Counted from the first letter of the stretch, positions 17,147 through 26,916 are shown. The stretch: 64,000 nt of DNA from Candidatus Nanopelagicales bacterium (GCA_018402075.1 JAGYJP010000003.1:202706-266705), one strand, 5' to 3'. Numbers and translations are program-made. Notes: generated by a model not told the origin, from the sequence alone.

Positions 17147-18424
17147 ATGCCTACAAGCGCCACCGAGTCTTATCAGCGAAGCCCGATTACCCGAGATCGC
17201 ATTCGCCCTCGGAGCATCTTCTCGATTATTATTTTTGTTCTGGCCACAATCCTGACTCCCATCGCGGTGACGGGTCACTGGGTGCATTCGACCGTTATTG
17301 ACGCTGAGCGTTATATTGAAACAGTCGGCCCCATTGGTGCGGACCCTGAAGTCCAAGCGGCCTTCGGCGAGGTTGTCACCAACGCAATCCTTGAGCAAGT
17401 GGATACCGAAGAAATTGTGGGTGATTTCCTCGATGGCATCCTCCCTGGGCTCCCATTAGTGGGCGATCGACTCTCCGGACCTATTGCCACAGGGATCAAT
17501 GGCTTGATCGGCCAAGCCGTCAATACTTTTGTGACTTCTGATGCATTTACACAGGCTTGGTTGACATTAAATATTGCAGCGCAAAAAGGATTAATCGCGG
17601 TTCTTGAAGGCAAGCCTGGCGGTCCTATTGAAGTCGAAGGTGACAACCTTGTCTTGAACCTCGATCCACTTATTGCCCTTGGACAAGAAAAACTTGTGGA
17701 ACAAGGAATTACCTTTGCCGCGAATGTGACTGTTCCACAAACTGATCGTCAATTTATTCTCATGAGTGTTCCCGCATTAGAGCAAGCGCGAACCCTTTAT
17801 TCATATTCGTCGCCAATTTTAAATTGGATTGTTGTACTTGTTGCCTTCATGTTTATTGGTGCAATTCTTTTGGCCCGCAGGCGAGCACGCACTGCGGTGG
17901 CAGCAGGAATTGTGGTGATGGCCAGCGCAGTATTGTTGTATGCCATCGTCAGCATTGGTGAGGGTACATTCACCAACCAATTTGTTGGTTCCATATTTGA
18001 ATCCGCTGCGGTAATCGTCTACCAGAACTTCCTCGCTTACTTGATTGCCGGGGTTCAAGCACTCTTTGTTCTCGGAATCATTATCGTGATTGGCGGATGG
18101 CTTTCCGGTCGAACCAATTCAGCACAATATATTCGCGGACACTTCACCAATGGTCTCAATGAAGTTGCTGCCCGTACCGGGTGGAGAACCGGCGATGCCC
18201 TTGGACCCTATGCGCCGTGGATCCGCTGGGCGGTAATTATTGTGTGGCTTGTGTTCCTGTTGAGCGGAACGTACCTCGGCAGTATCTCCGGCATTATGTT
18301 CACACTCCTCATGGCTGGAATCTGGACCGGTCTAGAAATTCTCATTCGGGCTTCCGAGCGGCCCACCAGGCAAGAAGTGCTTGTTGAGCAAGTTGAGGTG
18401 ATTGAGGTCCGCGATCTAACCTAA
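17147..18424 (+). CDS. Conserved actinobacterial membrane protein
   Basis: A 425-residue protein of unknown function. It has an N-terminal membrane helix (about 25-45), then a large extracytoplasmic domain (about 46-220) rich in GPIGADPEVQ- and PGLPLVGDR-like segments, then about four to five more helices (about 224-400) and a cytoplasmic acidic tail. The -10 box TAGAGT (17135-17140) lies 6 bases before the ATG, so it is probably leaderless. The layout is common among actinobacterial hypothetical membrane proteins. Its last 83 bases overlap the convergent cca gene. Confidence 0.75.
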   Translation: MPTSATESYQRSPITRDRIRPRSIFSIIIFVLATILTPIAVTGHWVHSTVIDAERYIETVGPIGADPEVQAAFGEVVTNAILEQVDTEEIVGDFLDGILPGLPLVGDRLSGPIATGINGLIGQAVNTFVTSDAFTQAWLTLNIAAQKGLIAVLEGKPGGPIEVEGDNLVLNLDPLIALGQEKLVEQGITFAANVTVPQTDRQFILMSVPALEQARTLYSYSSPILNWIVVLVAFMFIGAILLARRRARTAVAAGIVVMASAVLLYAIVSIGEGTFTNQFVGSIFESAAVIVYQNFLAYLIAGVQALFVLGIIIVIGGWLSGRTNSAQYIRGHFTNGLNEVAARTGWRTGDALGPYAPWIRWAVIIVWLVFLLSGTYLGSISGIMFTLLMAGIWTGLEILIRASERPTRQEVLVEQVEVIEVRDLT

Positions 18425-19781
18425 ATTCCAGAAGGAATTTATAAGCCTCACCTACTTCACGCCCCGGTCCAATTCCCAGAATTTCCATAATCTGCGAGCC
18501 GTCTAGGTCGGGTCTGATCGCGTTCAGTTCCTCTTGCGCCTCTAGCACTCTGATTCGTTCCTCCAGGTTGTCATACGCCCGTTGGAGCTTGGCCGCCCTT
18601 CGTGCATTACGCGTTGTGGAATCGGCACGCGTCAATTTATGCAGCCGCAGCAACATGGATCCTGCATCTCTCACATAGCGCCGCACTGCTGAGTCTGACC
18701 ACTCACCGGTTCCGTATCCGTGGAAACGCAGATGTAATTCAACGAGTAAAGAAATGTCCTCTATTTGTTCATTGCTGAATCGAAGTGCCTTGAGACGTTT
18801 CTTTGTCATGCGAGCACCCACGACTTCATGGTGGTGAAACGAAACTCGTCCATCTGATTCAAACTTACGTGTTTTTGGTTTACCGATATCGTGCAGGAGT
18901 GCCGCAAGGCGCAGTGTTAAGTCCGGGGGTAACTGGGGCTCATGCGCTGTCTCCAAAGCAATAGCCTGCTCTAGCACCGTTAGCGTGTGTTCGTATACAT
19001 CTTTATGGTGGTGGTGTTCATCTGCTTCCAATTGTAGAAGTGGGAGTTCGGGTAACACATAAGCGGCAACACCGGTGTCGACCATTGCAGTGAGCGCCAC
19101 TCGTGGATTTTGCGACATGACAATCTTGATGAGTTCATCGCGAATACGTTCCGCGGAAACAATATCCAAACGTTGTGCTTGCTCACGCATGGCATCAAGT
19201 ACATCTGGGGCAATTACGAAGTTAAGCTGTCCGGCAAAACGCGCAGCGCGTAAAATGCGGAGTGGGTCATCGTCAAATGATTCTCTCGCGGTGAGCGGTG
19301 TTGTGATGAGTTGATTCTCAAGGTCTTGGAGTCCAGAAAATAGATCTACCAATTCCATGTTGGGAAGCGTCAGTGCCATTGCATTAATAGTGAAATCGCG
19401 GCGACTGAGGTCTTCATCCAAATTTGTACCGAACGTCACTTCTGGTTTACGGGAATCTTCCTGGTAACTCTCCGTGCGATACGTGGTGATCTCAATGGAT
19501 CGATTATTTTTTTCAGCACTAATGGTGCCGAATTTGATTCCAGTTTCCCAAATATTGTCCGCCCAACCGGTAAGGCAGGACATGATCTGCTCTGGGTGAG
19601 CATCCGTGGTGAAGTCCAAATCAGATAAATCTGTGATTCGCCCGAGGAGAGCATCGCGTACCGGACCACCAACGAGCGCCAATTGATGACCTGAATTGTG
19701 GAATCGGCTACCGAGATCATTGAGTAATTCCGCAACAGATGCGAGGTTCTGCATCGCAGTGCGTTGTGGGGAAGTGGACAC
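18342..19781 (-). CDS. cca: CCA tRNA nucleotidyltransferase with HD domain
   Basis: Adds or repairs the 3' CCA of tRNAs. The nucleotidyltransferase core has ALVGGPVRDALLG and the metal pair in DLDFTT, then the RRDFTINAMAL and DDPLRILRAARFA motifs. An HD phosphohydrolase domain follows (HDIGKPKTR, HHHEVVGA). The frame is open to an ATG at 19832. I place the start at GTG 19781 (479 residues) because a -10 box TATCCT (19790-19795, minus strand) lies 8 bases before it and this avoids overlap with the divergent gene. ATG 19754 is another option. Confidence 0.92.
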   Translation of the reverse strand: MSTSPQRTAMQNLASVAELLNDLGSRFHNSGHQLALVGGPVRDALLGRITDLSDLDFTTDAHPEQIMSCLTGWADNIWETGIKFGTISAEKNNRSIEITTYRTESYQEDSRKPEVTFGTNLDEDLSRRDFTINAMALTLPNMELVDLFSGLQDLENQLITTPLTARESFDDDPLRILRAARFAGQLNFVIAPDVLDAMREQAQRLDIVSAERIRDELIKIVMSQNPRVALTAMVDTGVAAYVLPELPLLQLEADEHHHHKDVYEHTLTVLEQAIALETAHEPQLPPDLTLRLAALLHDIGKPKTRKFESDGRVSFHHHEVVGARMTKKRLKALRFSNEQIEDISLLVELHLRFHGYGTGEWSDSAVRRYVRDAGSMLLRLHKLTRADSTTRNARRAAKLQRAYDNLEERIRVLEAQEELNAIRPDLDGSQIMEILGIGPGREVGEAYKFLLEFRLDRGPQSPQLAQQALLAWWAARKPE

Positions 19782-19789
19782 GGCAACCA

Positions 19790-19816
19790 AGGATAACCAC
19801 CTGCGCGGTTTATCCT
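19790..19816. promoter_or_regulatory. Symmetric divergent promoter, cca / DUF6049
   Basis: AGGATAA and TTATCCT form an inverted repeat in which each arm is a TATCCT -10 box. The leftward one serves a GTG 8 bases downstream (cca, 19781). The rightward one serves an ATG 6 bases downstream (19823). This gives two leaderless starts about 40 bases apart. Confidence 0.6.
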
Positions 19817-19822
19817 CACCAT

Positions 19823-22009
19823 ATGGCGACATCAGGTGGCAGGATGCGGATCCTGCTCACAGGTCTTGTCCTGACAATTCTGGTCGCCCCACTCCTGTCC
19901 ATTGCTCAGCAATCCACCGTGCAGGCCGATCCATTGGGTTCTCAGGTCACCGTGGTCTTGGATCGACTCACCCCCGTCATCCCGACCCCTGGCGATACTC
20001 TGCGAATTTCCGGGAGATTGGTCAATACCTCTGGCTCCTCCATTGATCGGGTCTCTGTTCGTCTGGGAATCTCAGCCAGTCCATTGCCCTCCCGATCCAG
20101 TATTACCGATATTTCAGAGTTAACCCTTGTTCCTGAGATTGACCCGATTGACTACTTCTTGGATAGGACCTTGCAGGAGATCCCTGGACCACTGCGCGCT
20201 GGCGACGAAAGATCCTTCCTCATTCAGGAGCCCTTTGATTCACTCCCTCTCGGAAGAGACGGTGTGTATAGCATCATGATTGAGGTTCTTGGTGCATCAG
20301 TTGGTGAGTCGGGACTTACGCGTATTGGTGGACTCCGAACTTTCTTGCCATGGGTCACCGCAAAGATTGACCCAATTTCACTCGTGTGGCTGTGGCCACT
20401 TGCCGACTATCCCGCGCGTGAAGCCAATGGTGTTCTCCTTAACGAGAACACACCGCGATCCCTGGCACCCGGCGGACGCCTTGATAATCTCTTAACAATC
20501 GGCAGCACTCATCCCGGGAAAGTGAGTTGGATCGCAGATTCAGAATTACTGCAATCAGCAACGGAAATTGCATCGGGGTATCAGGTGCGGGTTCCAGCTT
20601 CAATAAGTGTGAATTCAAATGGCGCTGAACCAAATGAATCCAATCGCGTAATTGTCGGGGATCTTTCTGAAAGCGCCGGTGATTGGCTCTCTCGCTTGGA
20701 CTCCGCACTCGTGGCTGCAACGCCGCGCAAAGACGCGTCTGCCGCAGATCGCCTGCCCCTGCATGTTATGCCCTATGCCGATGTCGATGCCAGTGCATTG
20801 GAACGTGCCGGTATGGATGTCGATTTGGTACGAGCAACAACCATGTCCCCTGCAATTGCTTCAACGATCCTGCGCAAAAGTGTGAGTGGCACCGTGTACT
20901 GGGCGCCATTTGGCAGATTGAATAAGAAGACCGGGAATGTCCTTGCTTCGGCGGGAGTGCGCACGGTGATTCTGAACTCCAATGCCCTGCCTCCCACGAG
21001 TACTGGCATTCCGAGTACCGGTCTCGGTGTGGTGGGAACCACGGTCGGTGGCATGAATGCGGTGTTAATGGACAATAGACTGACAACGACTCTGGGGTTG
21101 CCACAAAGTTCGCGCTCGCAATCCATCAATATGCGACAACGTTTTCTTGCGGAAACTCTCCTCACAAGTCAGCTGGTACCTGCCGATGCTCCTTCTCGTT
21201 TTGTAGTTGCTGGCACCGCAAATATCAGATGGAATCCCAATGCCACTGCACTGAGTGAACTCCTTGAGGCAACCACGACAGCTCCGTGGCTTCGAAGCGG
21301 CACATTGACAGAATTACTGGCCGAGGGTGCAACAACCACGGCGCGCGAACGCGGCGGATACGGTCCCCAGGCCAAAGAGTCTGAAATCACTCAGGAGTAT
21401 TTGGGGCAGGTACAACGTGTGTCCACACAATTAGCATCCCTCACGGCGATCCTCGATAATCCGACCGGGTTTTCAGATGCTTATGCCGAGGCGATTGTGC
21501 GCACCGAATCGGCTGCATGGCGAAAGGAGCCACAAACAGGTCTTGAACTCTTGCGCAGTATTCGCCTCGGTTTAACGGAACAAATACGTCAGGTCTATGC
21601 CCTCTCCGCTGGCACAATCACATTGTCCGGCGAAGAAGGACTTGTTCCTGTCACGATTGCAAATGACTTAGATCGTGCGGTGACGGTGGGAGTTCAACTT
21701 CGTGGTGCGCCAGCAGCACGTTTAATCAGTGCACCACTGTATGGCATCACAATTGAACCGGGTAAAAAGGTGAGTGTGGAACTCAGCGCCCAGGTGGTTG
21801 GTGGGAGCGCCTTGAGTACCGGGGTACAACTACTCACCCCCGATGGCCAAAATTTCGGTAGTCCAGCTCAGATCCAACTGGAATCAACGGCGTACGCACA
21901 AGCCGCAGCCTGGGTTATTGCCGCTGCATTTATTGCCATTGTAATTTTTGTCGTTGTCGGAATTAGTCGAAGAATTCATAAAGCAACCACAGGAGGGCGC
22001 CATGTCTGA
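19823..22009 (+). CDS. DUF6049 secreted, membrane-anchored protein
   Basis: A 728-residue surface protein of unknown function. Start at ATG 19823 (leaderless) or ATG 19844 (CAGGTGG upstream). The signal peptide MRILLTGLVLTILVAPLL is near the N terminus. A beta-rich domain (about 35-160) is followed by a large domain and a second Ig-like region (about 590-690). A single C-terminal helix (AAWVIAAAFIAIVIFVVVG) and basic RRIHK anchor it with the bulk outside. It lies between cca and murJ as in other actinobacteria, which hints at a role in cell-wall synthesis. The stop overlaps the murJ start by 8 bases. Confidence 0.82.
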   Translation: MATSGGRMRILLTGLVLTILVAPLLSIAQQSTVQADPLGSQVTVVLDRLTPVIPTPGDTLRISGRLVNTSGSSIDRVSVRLGISASPLPSRSSITDISELTLVPEIDPIDYFLDRTLQEIPGPLRAGDERSFLIQEPFDSLPLGRDGVYSIMIEVLGASVGESGLTRIGGLRTFLPWVTAKIDPISLVWLWPLADYPAREANGVLLNENTPRSLAPGGRLDNLLTIGSTHPGKVSWIADSELLQSATEIASGYQVRVPASISVNSNGAEPNESNRVIVGDLSESAGDWLSRLDSALVAATPRKDASAADRLPLHVMPYADVDASALERAGMDVDLVRATTMSPAIASTILRKSVSGTVYWAPFGRLNKKTGNVLASAGVRTVILNSNALPPTSTGIPSTGLGVVGTTVGGMNAVLMDNRLTTTLGLPQSSRSQSINMRQRFLAETLLTSQLVPADAPSRFVVAGTANIRWNPNATALSELLEATTTAPWLRSGTLTELLAEGATTTARERGGYGPQAKESEITQEYLGQVQRVSTQLASLTAILDNPTGFSDAYAEAIVRTESAAWRKEPQTGLELLRSIRLGLTEQIRQVYALSAGTITLSGEEGLVPVTIANDLDRAVTVGVQLRGAPAARLISAPLYGITIEPGKKVSVELSAQVVGGSALSTGVQLLTPDGQNFGSPAQIQLESTAYAQAAAWVIAAAFIAIVIFVVVGISRRIHKATTGGRHV

Positions 22010-23669
22010 GCGCTCTCTCATGAAGCCCAGCGCCATCATGGCTGCAGGGACAGTGACGTCACGGATCACCGGTGTCTTGCGCGATATCACCATGACCGCA
22101 GCATTAGGATTTTTCCTCGTCTCGGATGCTTTTTCACTCGGTAATTCCCTACCCACCATGATTTACATTTTGGTGATCGGTGGGGCACTTAATGCCGTTT
22201 TTATTCCGCAGTTGGTGCGGAAAATGCAAGAGGACTCAGACGATGGCAAAGCGTATGCAGACAGACTGATCACTCTTACCGGAATTGCACTCCTGTTGCT
22301 TTCGGTAGTGGCAGTCATTCTCGCACCGTTGATTGTTGATTTGTACACACCGAGTGATTACCCGCAAAAGGAATTTGATCTTGCGGTGGCATTTGCGCGC
22401 CTGTGTTTACCGCAAATCTTTTTCTATGGTGTCTATGCAATGTTGAGCCAAGTACTCAACTCCCGAGGCAAGTTTGGTGCCCCCATGTTTGCCCCGATTG
22501 CTAACAACGTTGTCGCCATCGCCACCTTCCTTCTGTTCATTGCCATTGCAGGAACATCTGCGGCAGAAGGTGGGAATCTCACCACCGATCAGGTTCTGCT
22601 TCTCGGGATTGGTACCACCCTAGGAGTTGTTGCCCAAGCTCTCATTTTGTTGCCGGTACTGAGTAAAGCCGGCTACATGTGGCGGCCCCGATTCGATTGG
22701 CGCGGCCACGGCTTAGGAAAAGCCGGCACATTGGCCATGTGGACAATCGGGTTGGTATTGGTTAATCAATTGACCTATTTAGTGATCACCCGTCTGGCTA
22801 CGCAGGCCAACGTCAACGCTGCAGCCGCCGGCGAAGTTGCAGCTGGTTTAACCACATACCAAAAGGCACATTTGGTGTTCATGTTGCCACATAGTGTGAT
22901 TACCGTTTCTATTGTCACTGCGCTGCTACCAGCCCTCAGTCGAGTGGCACATGCCGGCAAACTTTCGCAGGTGGGTCGCGATGTCTCTGGCGCCATTCGA
23001 CTTGTCTCATTTTTTGTCATTCCTATTACTGCTGTCTTGTTTGTGGCCGGAATTGGAATTGCGGTTCTGCTCTTTGGCTACGGTGCTGCCACAACGGAGC
23101 AGGCTGAACTCCTTGGGTTTGTTATTTCCATTTTCATGTTGGGCTTGGTGCCATTCACCCTTTTCTATGTTCTGTTGCGTGGCTACTACGCTCTTGAAGA
23201 CACTCGCACGCCCTTTATTATCACCGTTATTTTTTCCATTATCCTTTTGGTCATCTTGGTTCCGCTCTTTAGTTCAGTCGAAGGTGGTGGAACACAAATC
23301 GCGTTTATTGCTTTGTGTTACTCAATTTCTTATTGGGTGGGATTAGTTATTGCGTGGGTGATTCTTGCGAGAAGACTTCGAGGAATGGAATCTGGGCGCA
23401 CCCTGTGGTCAATTACTCGAATGTTCCTCGCGGGTGTTGTTGCCGTGGGGATCATGCTGATTGCATCGCAGCAGTTCAACAATCTATTCATTGCCGGCGG
23501 TAACGGAATCAACTACTCGGATAAAGGCACCGTGCTGATCCGTTTGGTGGTCGTGAGTGTTGTTGGCTTGTTGAGTTACCTGATTGCGGCGTGGATCCTT
23601 CGAGTTCGGGAAATATCTGTTGCGCAGCGTGTTATTGCCCAAAGATTGAATCGTAGGGTGCATTCATGA
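22002..23669 (+). CDS. murJ: Lipid II flippase MurJ (MviN)
   Basis: A 555-residue flippase of the MOP superfamily that moves lipid II across the membrane. About 14 helices are expected. TSRITGVLRDITMTAALG is the conserved N-terminal arginine-bearing segment, and GALNAVFIPQLVRK follows. ATG 22002 has a strong AGGAGGG site; the frame is open further upstream. In mycobacteria this protein carries a fused cytoplasmic pseudokinase. Here MurJ ends after the last helix with a short basic tail, and the pseudokinase is the next gene (ATGA overlap). Confidence 0.94.
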   Translation: MSERSLMKPSAIMAAGTVTSRITGVLRDITMTAALGFFLVSDAFSLGNSLPTMIYILVIGGALNAVFIPQLVRKMQEDSDDGKAYADRLITLTGIALLLLSVVAVILAPLIVDLYTPSDYPQKEFDLAVAFARLCLPQIFFYGVYAMLSQVLNSRGKFGAPMFAPIANNVVAIATFLLFIAIAGTSAAEGGNLTTDQVLLLGIGTTLGVVAQALILLPVLSKAGYMWRPRFDWRGHGLGKAGTLAMWTIGLVLVNQLTYLVITRLATQANVNAAAAGEVAAGLTTYQKAHLVFMLPHSVITVSIVTALLPALSRVAHAGKLSQVGRDVSGAIRLVSFFVIPITAVLFVAGIGIAVLLFGYGAATTEQAELLGFVISIFMLGLVPFTLFYVLLRGYYALEDTRTPFIITVIFSIILLVILVPLFSSVEGGGTQIAFIALCYSISYWVGLVIAWVILARRLRGMESGRTLWSITRMFLAGVVAVGIMLIASQQFNNLFIAGGNGINYSDKGTVLIRLVVVSVVGLLSYLIAAWILRVREISVAQRVIAQRLNRRVHS

Positions 23670-25285
23670 TTAACAGTGGCACAACGTTAAGTCGCTACAC
23701 ACTCCTTGAATTGATCAGCGAGCACGCACCCACGGAACCGGGTCAATTCACCGTGCAACTGTGGAGGGGACGCGATGAAATTCTTGAACGCTCCGTATCC
23801 ATTCGATTGCTGCGGTCAGATGATTCCCGGATCTCCGCCGTCCTTGGGGCTGCCCAGGCCGCTGCCCGCACGGAGGACCGACGATTATTGCGACTTCTCG
23901 ATGTTCTCAGTATCGGTGCGACATTCGAGGACCCCGCCTACACAGCCATTATCAGTGAATGGTCCACGGGCACTCCCCTTGATCAAGCTTTACAACTGCG
24001 TGAGGGTAATCCATTTGACGCCGAGGAATCCCTTGAGCATGTGGCTAATGTTGCTTGGGCACTGAACTCTGCGCTTAAAGTAAACCTTGAGCACGGCCGT
24101 TTGCGCCCAAGTTGTGTGTTCCTCACTGATTCACAAGAAATTGCTGTGCGCGGTGTGGCAGTTGATCACGCTCTTTTTGGTCCGCTTTTTGTTCGTGAAG
24201 GCTCCGATGACTCTGTGAAGAACGACGTCGAGGGTCTCGGTTCCCTGTTGTATTGCTTCACCACTGGCCTGTGGCCGTATCCGGTTAATGCAAAAGTAGC
24301 ACCTGAACCACTGCGTGTTCCGTTCACTCCGAAAACTGGAAAGAACGTTCCATTACCCTCAAGTATTCGCGCGAGTATTCCCCGCGGTGTTGATGATGTC
24401 GTCAGTCGCAGTGTCACCGGAGTAAATAGAGCACGTGGTGTCACTCGAATCCAGGACTCATTAGGTTTTGCAAATGCCATTGCATCAGTTCGAGATTATG
24501 TCGCGCCGGTAAGTACCACAACCGTACGTGGCCCTGTTATGACCACACCCAATACTCCGAGCACCTATGTCGCTCGAGGGATTGCAACTGTTATCGCATT
24601 AGCTGTTGTTGTGGTGTTGATCATCACTGGTGTTTCACTCTTGAGTTCACCACGAAATATTGAGGCGGGCGGTCCGGCACCGGGAACGAGTGGTCTCACC
24701 CCTGATCAAGCGCTGGAAATTCTGACATCACCTGCCACCCCCTTTGTGGAAATTGAAGTAGGTGACTCGGAGGGCTCCCTGCCAATTGTCAGTGCGCGTT
24801 CATTTGATCCCCGTGGCAAGAATCTTCTGGGTGGCGAACAAGGGTTGTCGGGAACTGAACGCGAGAAACTCGCGCCACTTGCAATTGATGGTGATCTGGT
24901 CAGTGCTTGGTTGACCAAGAAATATCCCACCCGAAATGTCGGTAAAAAGGGTGGGGTAGGTGTGATCGTTGATCTCGGTGAAACTGCATCCGTCCAAGGT
25001 GTCTCACTTGGTCTGGTCGGTTACGGAACCGATGTCCAGGTTCGGGTATCGGAGGATCTTCAGGCTGATCCAGATTTATGGACAAAGCTGGTGGCCATTG
25101 ATAACGCAGGACCCAATATCGAGTTGCGCGCTCCTCGGCCGGTGACCGGCCGTTATGTATTGGTGTGGCTCACCGGGCTGCCACTTACCGAGGATTCCGG
25201 GGCCTATCGTGGGGGAATCAGCAATATCGCCGTATTAGGGACGGTTGCCGTTGAACCTGGGGGAAGTGACCTCGGAGAAAATTAG
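23666..25285 (+). CDS. Membrane pseudokinase, MurJ partner
   Basis: A 539-residue protein. A kinase-like domain (about 10-280) lacks catalytic residues: the VAIK lysine is Arg47, HRD reads His-Gly-Arg (143-145), DFG reads Asp-His-Ala (167-169), and the Gly-rich loop is absent. One membrane helix follows (about 304-327). The outside part (about 375-535) contains a discoidin/galactose-binding-like domain (VIVDLGETASVQGVSLGL, then YVLVWLTGL). In mycobacteria the equivalent region is fused to MurJ and, when phosphorylated by PknB, binds FhaA. PknB and FhaA are both encoded at 52-60 kb. Coupled to murJ by ATGA. Confidence 0.88.
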   Translation: MINSGTTLSRYTLLELISEHAPTEPGQFTVQLWRGRDEILERSVSIRLLRSDDSRISAVLGAAQAAARTEDRRLLRLLDVLSIGATFEDPAYTAIISEWSTGTPLDQALQLREGNPFDAEESLEHVANVAWALNSALKVNLEHGRLRPSCVFLTDSQEIAVRGVAVDHALFGPLFVREGSDDSVKNDVEGLGSLLYCFTTGLWPYPVNAKVAPEPLRVPFTPKTGKNVPLPSSIRASIPRGVDDVVSRSVTGVNRARGVTRIQDSLGFANAIASVRDYVAPVSTTTVRGPVMTTPNTPSTYVARGIATVIALAVVVVLIITGVSLLSSPRNIEAGGPAPGTSGLTPDQALEILTSPATPFVEIEVGDSEGSLPIVSARSFDPRGKNLLGGEQGLSGTEREKLAPLAIDGDLVSAWLTKKYPTRNVGKKGGVGVIVDLGETASVQGVSLGLVGYGTDVQVRVSEDLQADPDLWTKLVAIDNAGPNIELRAPRPVTGRYVLVWLTGLPLTEDSGAYRGGISNIAVLGTVAVEPGGSDLGEN

Positions 25286-25319
25286 CCGGTCACGACGACC
25301 ACTCGCGACTTGGGATCAT

Positions 25320-25325
25320 TAGGCT
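25320..25325 (+). promoter_or_regulatory. Leaderless promoter of sigM
   Basis: -10 box TAGGCT, 6 bases before the GTG start of the sigma factor. The same spacing occurs at many genes in the window. Confidence 0.6.
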
Positions 25326-25331
25326 TGACGG

Positions 25332-25958
25332 GTGCCGGACTCCACCAGTCATGACCTCACCGATCGTGAGCTTTTGGCTGCGCACATTAATCGGGATCCC
25401 CAGGCCTTCAATATCCTGATTTCACGGCACAAGGATCGCCTATGGTCGGTGGCACTTCGAACCACCAATGATCCTGAGGAAGCATCCGATGCCCTTCAAG
25501 ACGCTCTCATCTCGGCGTATCGTCGGGCCGAGCAATACCGGGGCGATGCCGCCGTCACCACCTGGCTCCACCGGATTGTGGTCAATGCCAGTTTGGATCG
25601 GCTTCGGCGTAAATCAGTTCGACCCACCACCGTACTTCCCGATCACTATGCCAACAGTTCGGTGGAAATCCCGGAAAACCGTGACCATATTTCCGAGCGG
25701 GAGACCATGATGGAAATCTCTGCAGCCCTCGCGGAATTACCCGAGGATCAACGCGATGCCGTAGTCCTGATTGACATTGAGGGTTACTCAATCGACGATG
25801 CCGCGGCCGAACTCAACTGCCCCCCTGGCACGGTAAAGAGCCGAAGCAGTCGGGGTCGGGCGAAATTAGCAGAACGACTTTCCTATCTGCGGAACCAAGA
25901 CCCCGCAACTACCGTCACAAGGTCGAGAGGAGGAGCTCCCGAGCATGGCAACCAATAA
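25332..25958 (+). CDS. sigM: ECF sigma factor, SigM type
   Basis: A 208-residue extracytoplasmic-function sigma factor. Region 2 (about 20-90) contains DRLWSVALRTTNDPEEASDA and WLHRIVVNASLDRLRR. Region 4 (about 125-175) ends in YSIDDAAAELNCPPGTVKSR, the -35-recognising helix. The symbol follows from the conserved block murJ-sigM-anti-sigma-trxB-trxA found in streptomycetes and mycobacteria. It is probably held by the product of the next gene, which overlaps it by 14 bases. Leaderless GTG start. Confidence 0.88.
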   Translation: MPDSTSHDLTDRELLAAHINRDPQAFNILISRHKDRLWSVALRTTNDPEEASDALQDALISAYRRAEQYRGDAAVTTWLHRIVVNASLDRLRRKSVRPTTVLPDHYANSSVEIPENRDHISERETMMEISAALAELPEDQRDAVVLIDIEGYSIDDAAAELNCPPGTVKSRSSRGRAKLAERLSYLRNQDPATTVTRSRGGAPEHGNQ

Positions 25959-26853
25959 TTTTGACCCCGATCTTCCACAAAATCCGGAGTCATTGATCCC
26001 TGAAGATCACCCATTTGTTCGTGATGCCCTGGGTTCCTATTCCCAATTTCTCGATGCCGAGCCGATTACCCCTATGCCTGAAGGGGTCTGGGAGCAGATC
26101 CAGACCGCCCTGTCCCTGGAATCCGCCCATGAAGTCACGGATCTGGCCGATCGCCGGCAACGCCGTTTGGGTACCAAGTGGGTCGGCGGGTTGGTTGCTG
26201 CCAGTGTCACCTTGTTGGCTGTCGGTATTGGCGCCAATATTTTGACCACCGACCAGGGCTCAGATTCGGGCACGGTCATGGCAGATGCACCGGCTAACTC
26301 TGAACCCGGATCCGAGACCAGAGCTGAAACAGTTGCCGAGACAATTGCTGAGACAGCACCCCAGGTTGTCCAAGCCGGTTTTGTTCCCCCCGCTGTGGCG
26401 GTTACCTCCAGTGGCGCTGACTACAGTCCGCAGAATTTGACCCAGACGGTTACCCGTGCCCTCAATAAAGTGGGGGTGAAGTCACCTATTGATTACTTCC
26501 GGGTTCCCGTACAAAAAATGTCCATGAGTGCCCCCAGCGGCATGATGCAAAGTGAGTCCACTTTGCGCGATTGCATCACGGAGCTGACCAAGTCAGAGAC
26601 TTCACAGGCCTTGCTCGTGGATCAAGGAACCTACATGGGCAAAGAGGCTGGAATCGTGATTATTCCTTTTGCCATGGTCAAAGGAATGGATTCAGTTCCT
26701 GCCAATGGCGAGCGTTTTGCTGTCGGTCAGGCAATCTTGGATAGTGACAGATATTTGAGCTTCCTCGATATTTGGGTGGTCGGGCCGGGTTGCGGCACCG
26801 TTCCCTTCGATGTGTACTCCCACATCACGTATTCATTGAATTCATTGAACTAA
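25945..26853 (+). CDS. Putative membrane anti-sigma factor for SigM
   Basis: A 302-residue single-pass membrane protein. The cytoplasmic part (1-78) contains PMPEGVWEQIQTAL and a basic RRQRRLGTK stop. One helix (about 79-100) follows, then a Thr/Glu-rich linker with repeated AETVAETIAETA, then an outside domain with two Cys (about 210 and 292). There is no zinc-binding HxxxCxxC motif, so it is not a ZAS-type factor. The role is inferred from position and topology. AGGAGGAG before the ATG. Confidence 0.72.
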   Translation: MATNNFDPDLPQNPESLIPEDHPFVRDALGSYSQFLDAEPITPMPEGVWEQIQTALSLESAHEVTDLADRRQRRLGTKWVGGLVAASVTLLAVGIGANILTTDQGSDSGTVMADAPANSEPGSETRAETVAETIAETAPQVVQAGFVPPAVAVTSSGADYSPQNLTQTVTRALNKVGVKSPIDYFRVPVQKMSMSAPSGMMQSESTLRDCITELTKSETSQALLVDQGTYMGKEAGIVIIPFAMVKGMDSVPANGERFAVGQAILDSDRYLSFLDIWVVGPGCGTVPFDVYSHITYSLNSLN

Positions 26854-26910
26854 TTTTCATAGAACTAATTCCCAGCAATCAGGCCCTCTGAAACACCTAC
26901 TGCAGGCGCG

Positions 26911-26916
26911 TAGACT
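26911..26916 (+). promoter_or_regulatory. Promoter upstream of trxB
   Basis: A TAGACT -10 box 66 bases before the trxB start, the same hexamer as upstream of gyrB. A possible ECF-type TGAAAC lies 22 bases upstream (26889-26894), but its spacing to CGT is short, so SigM control remains a guess. Confidence 0.4.

Noticed and set aside
26889..26916. SigM-type ECF promoter for trxB (TGAAAC and CGT)
   Set aside because: Spacing of 14 bases is shorter than the usual 16-18; the TAGACT box explains the promoter well enough.
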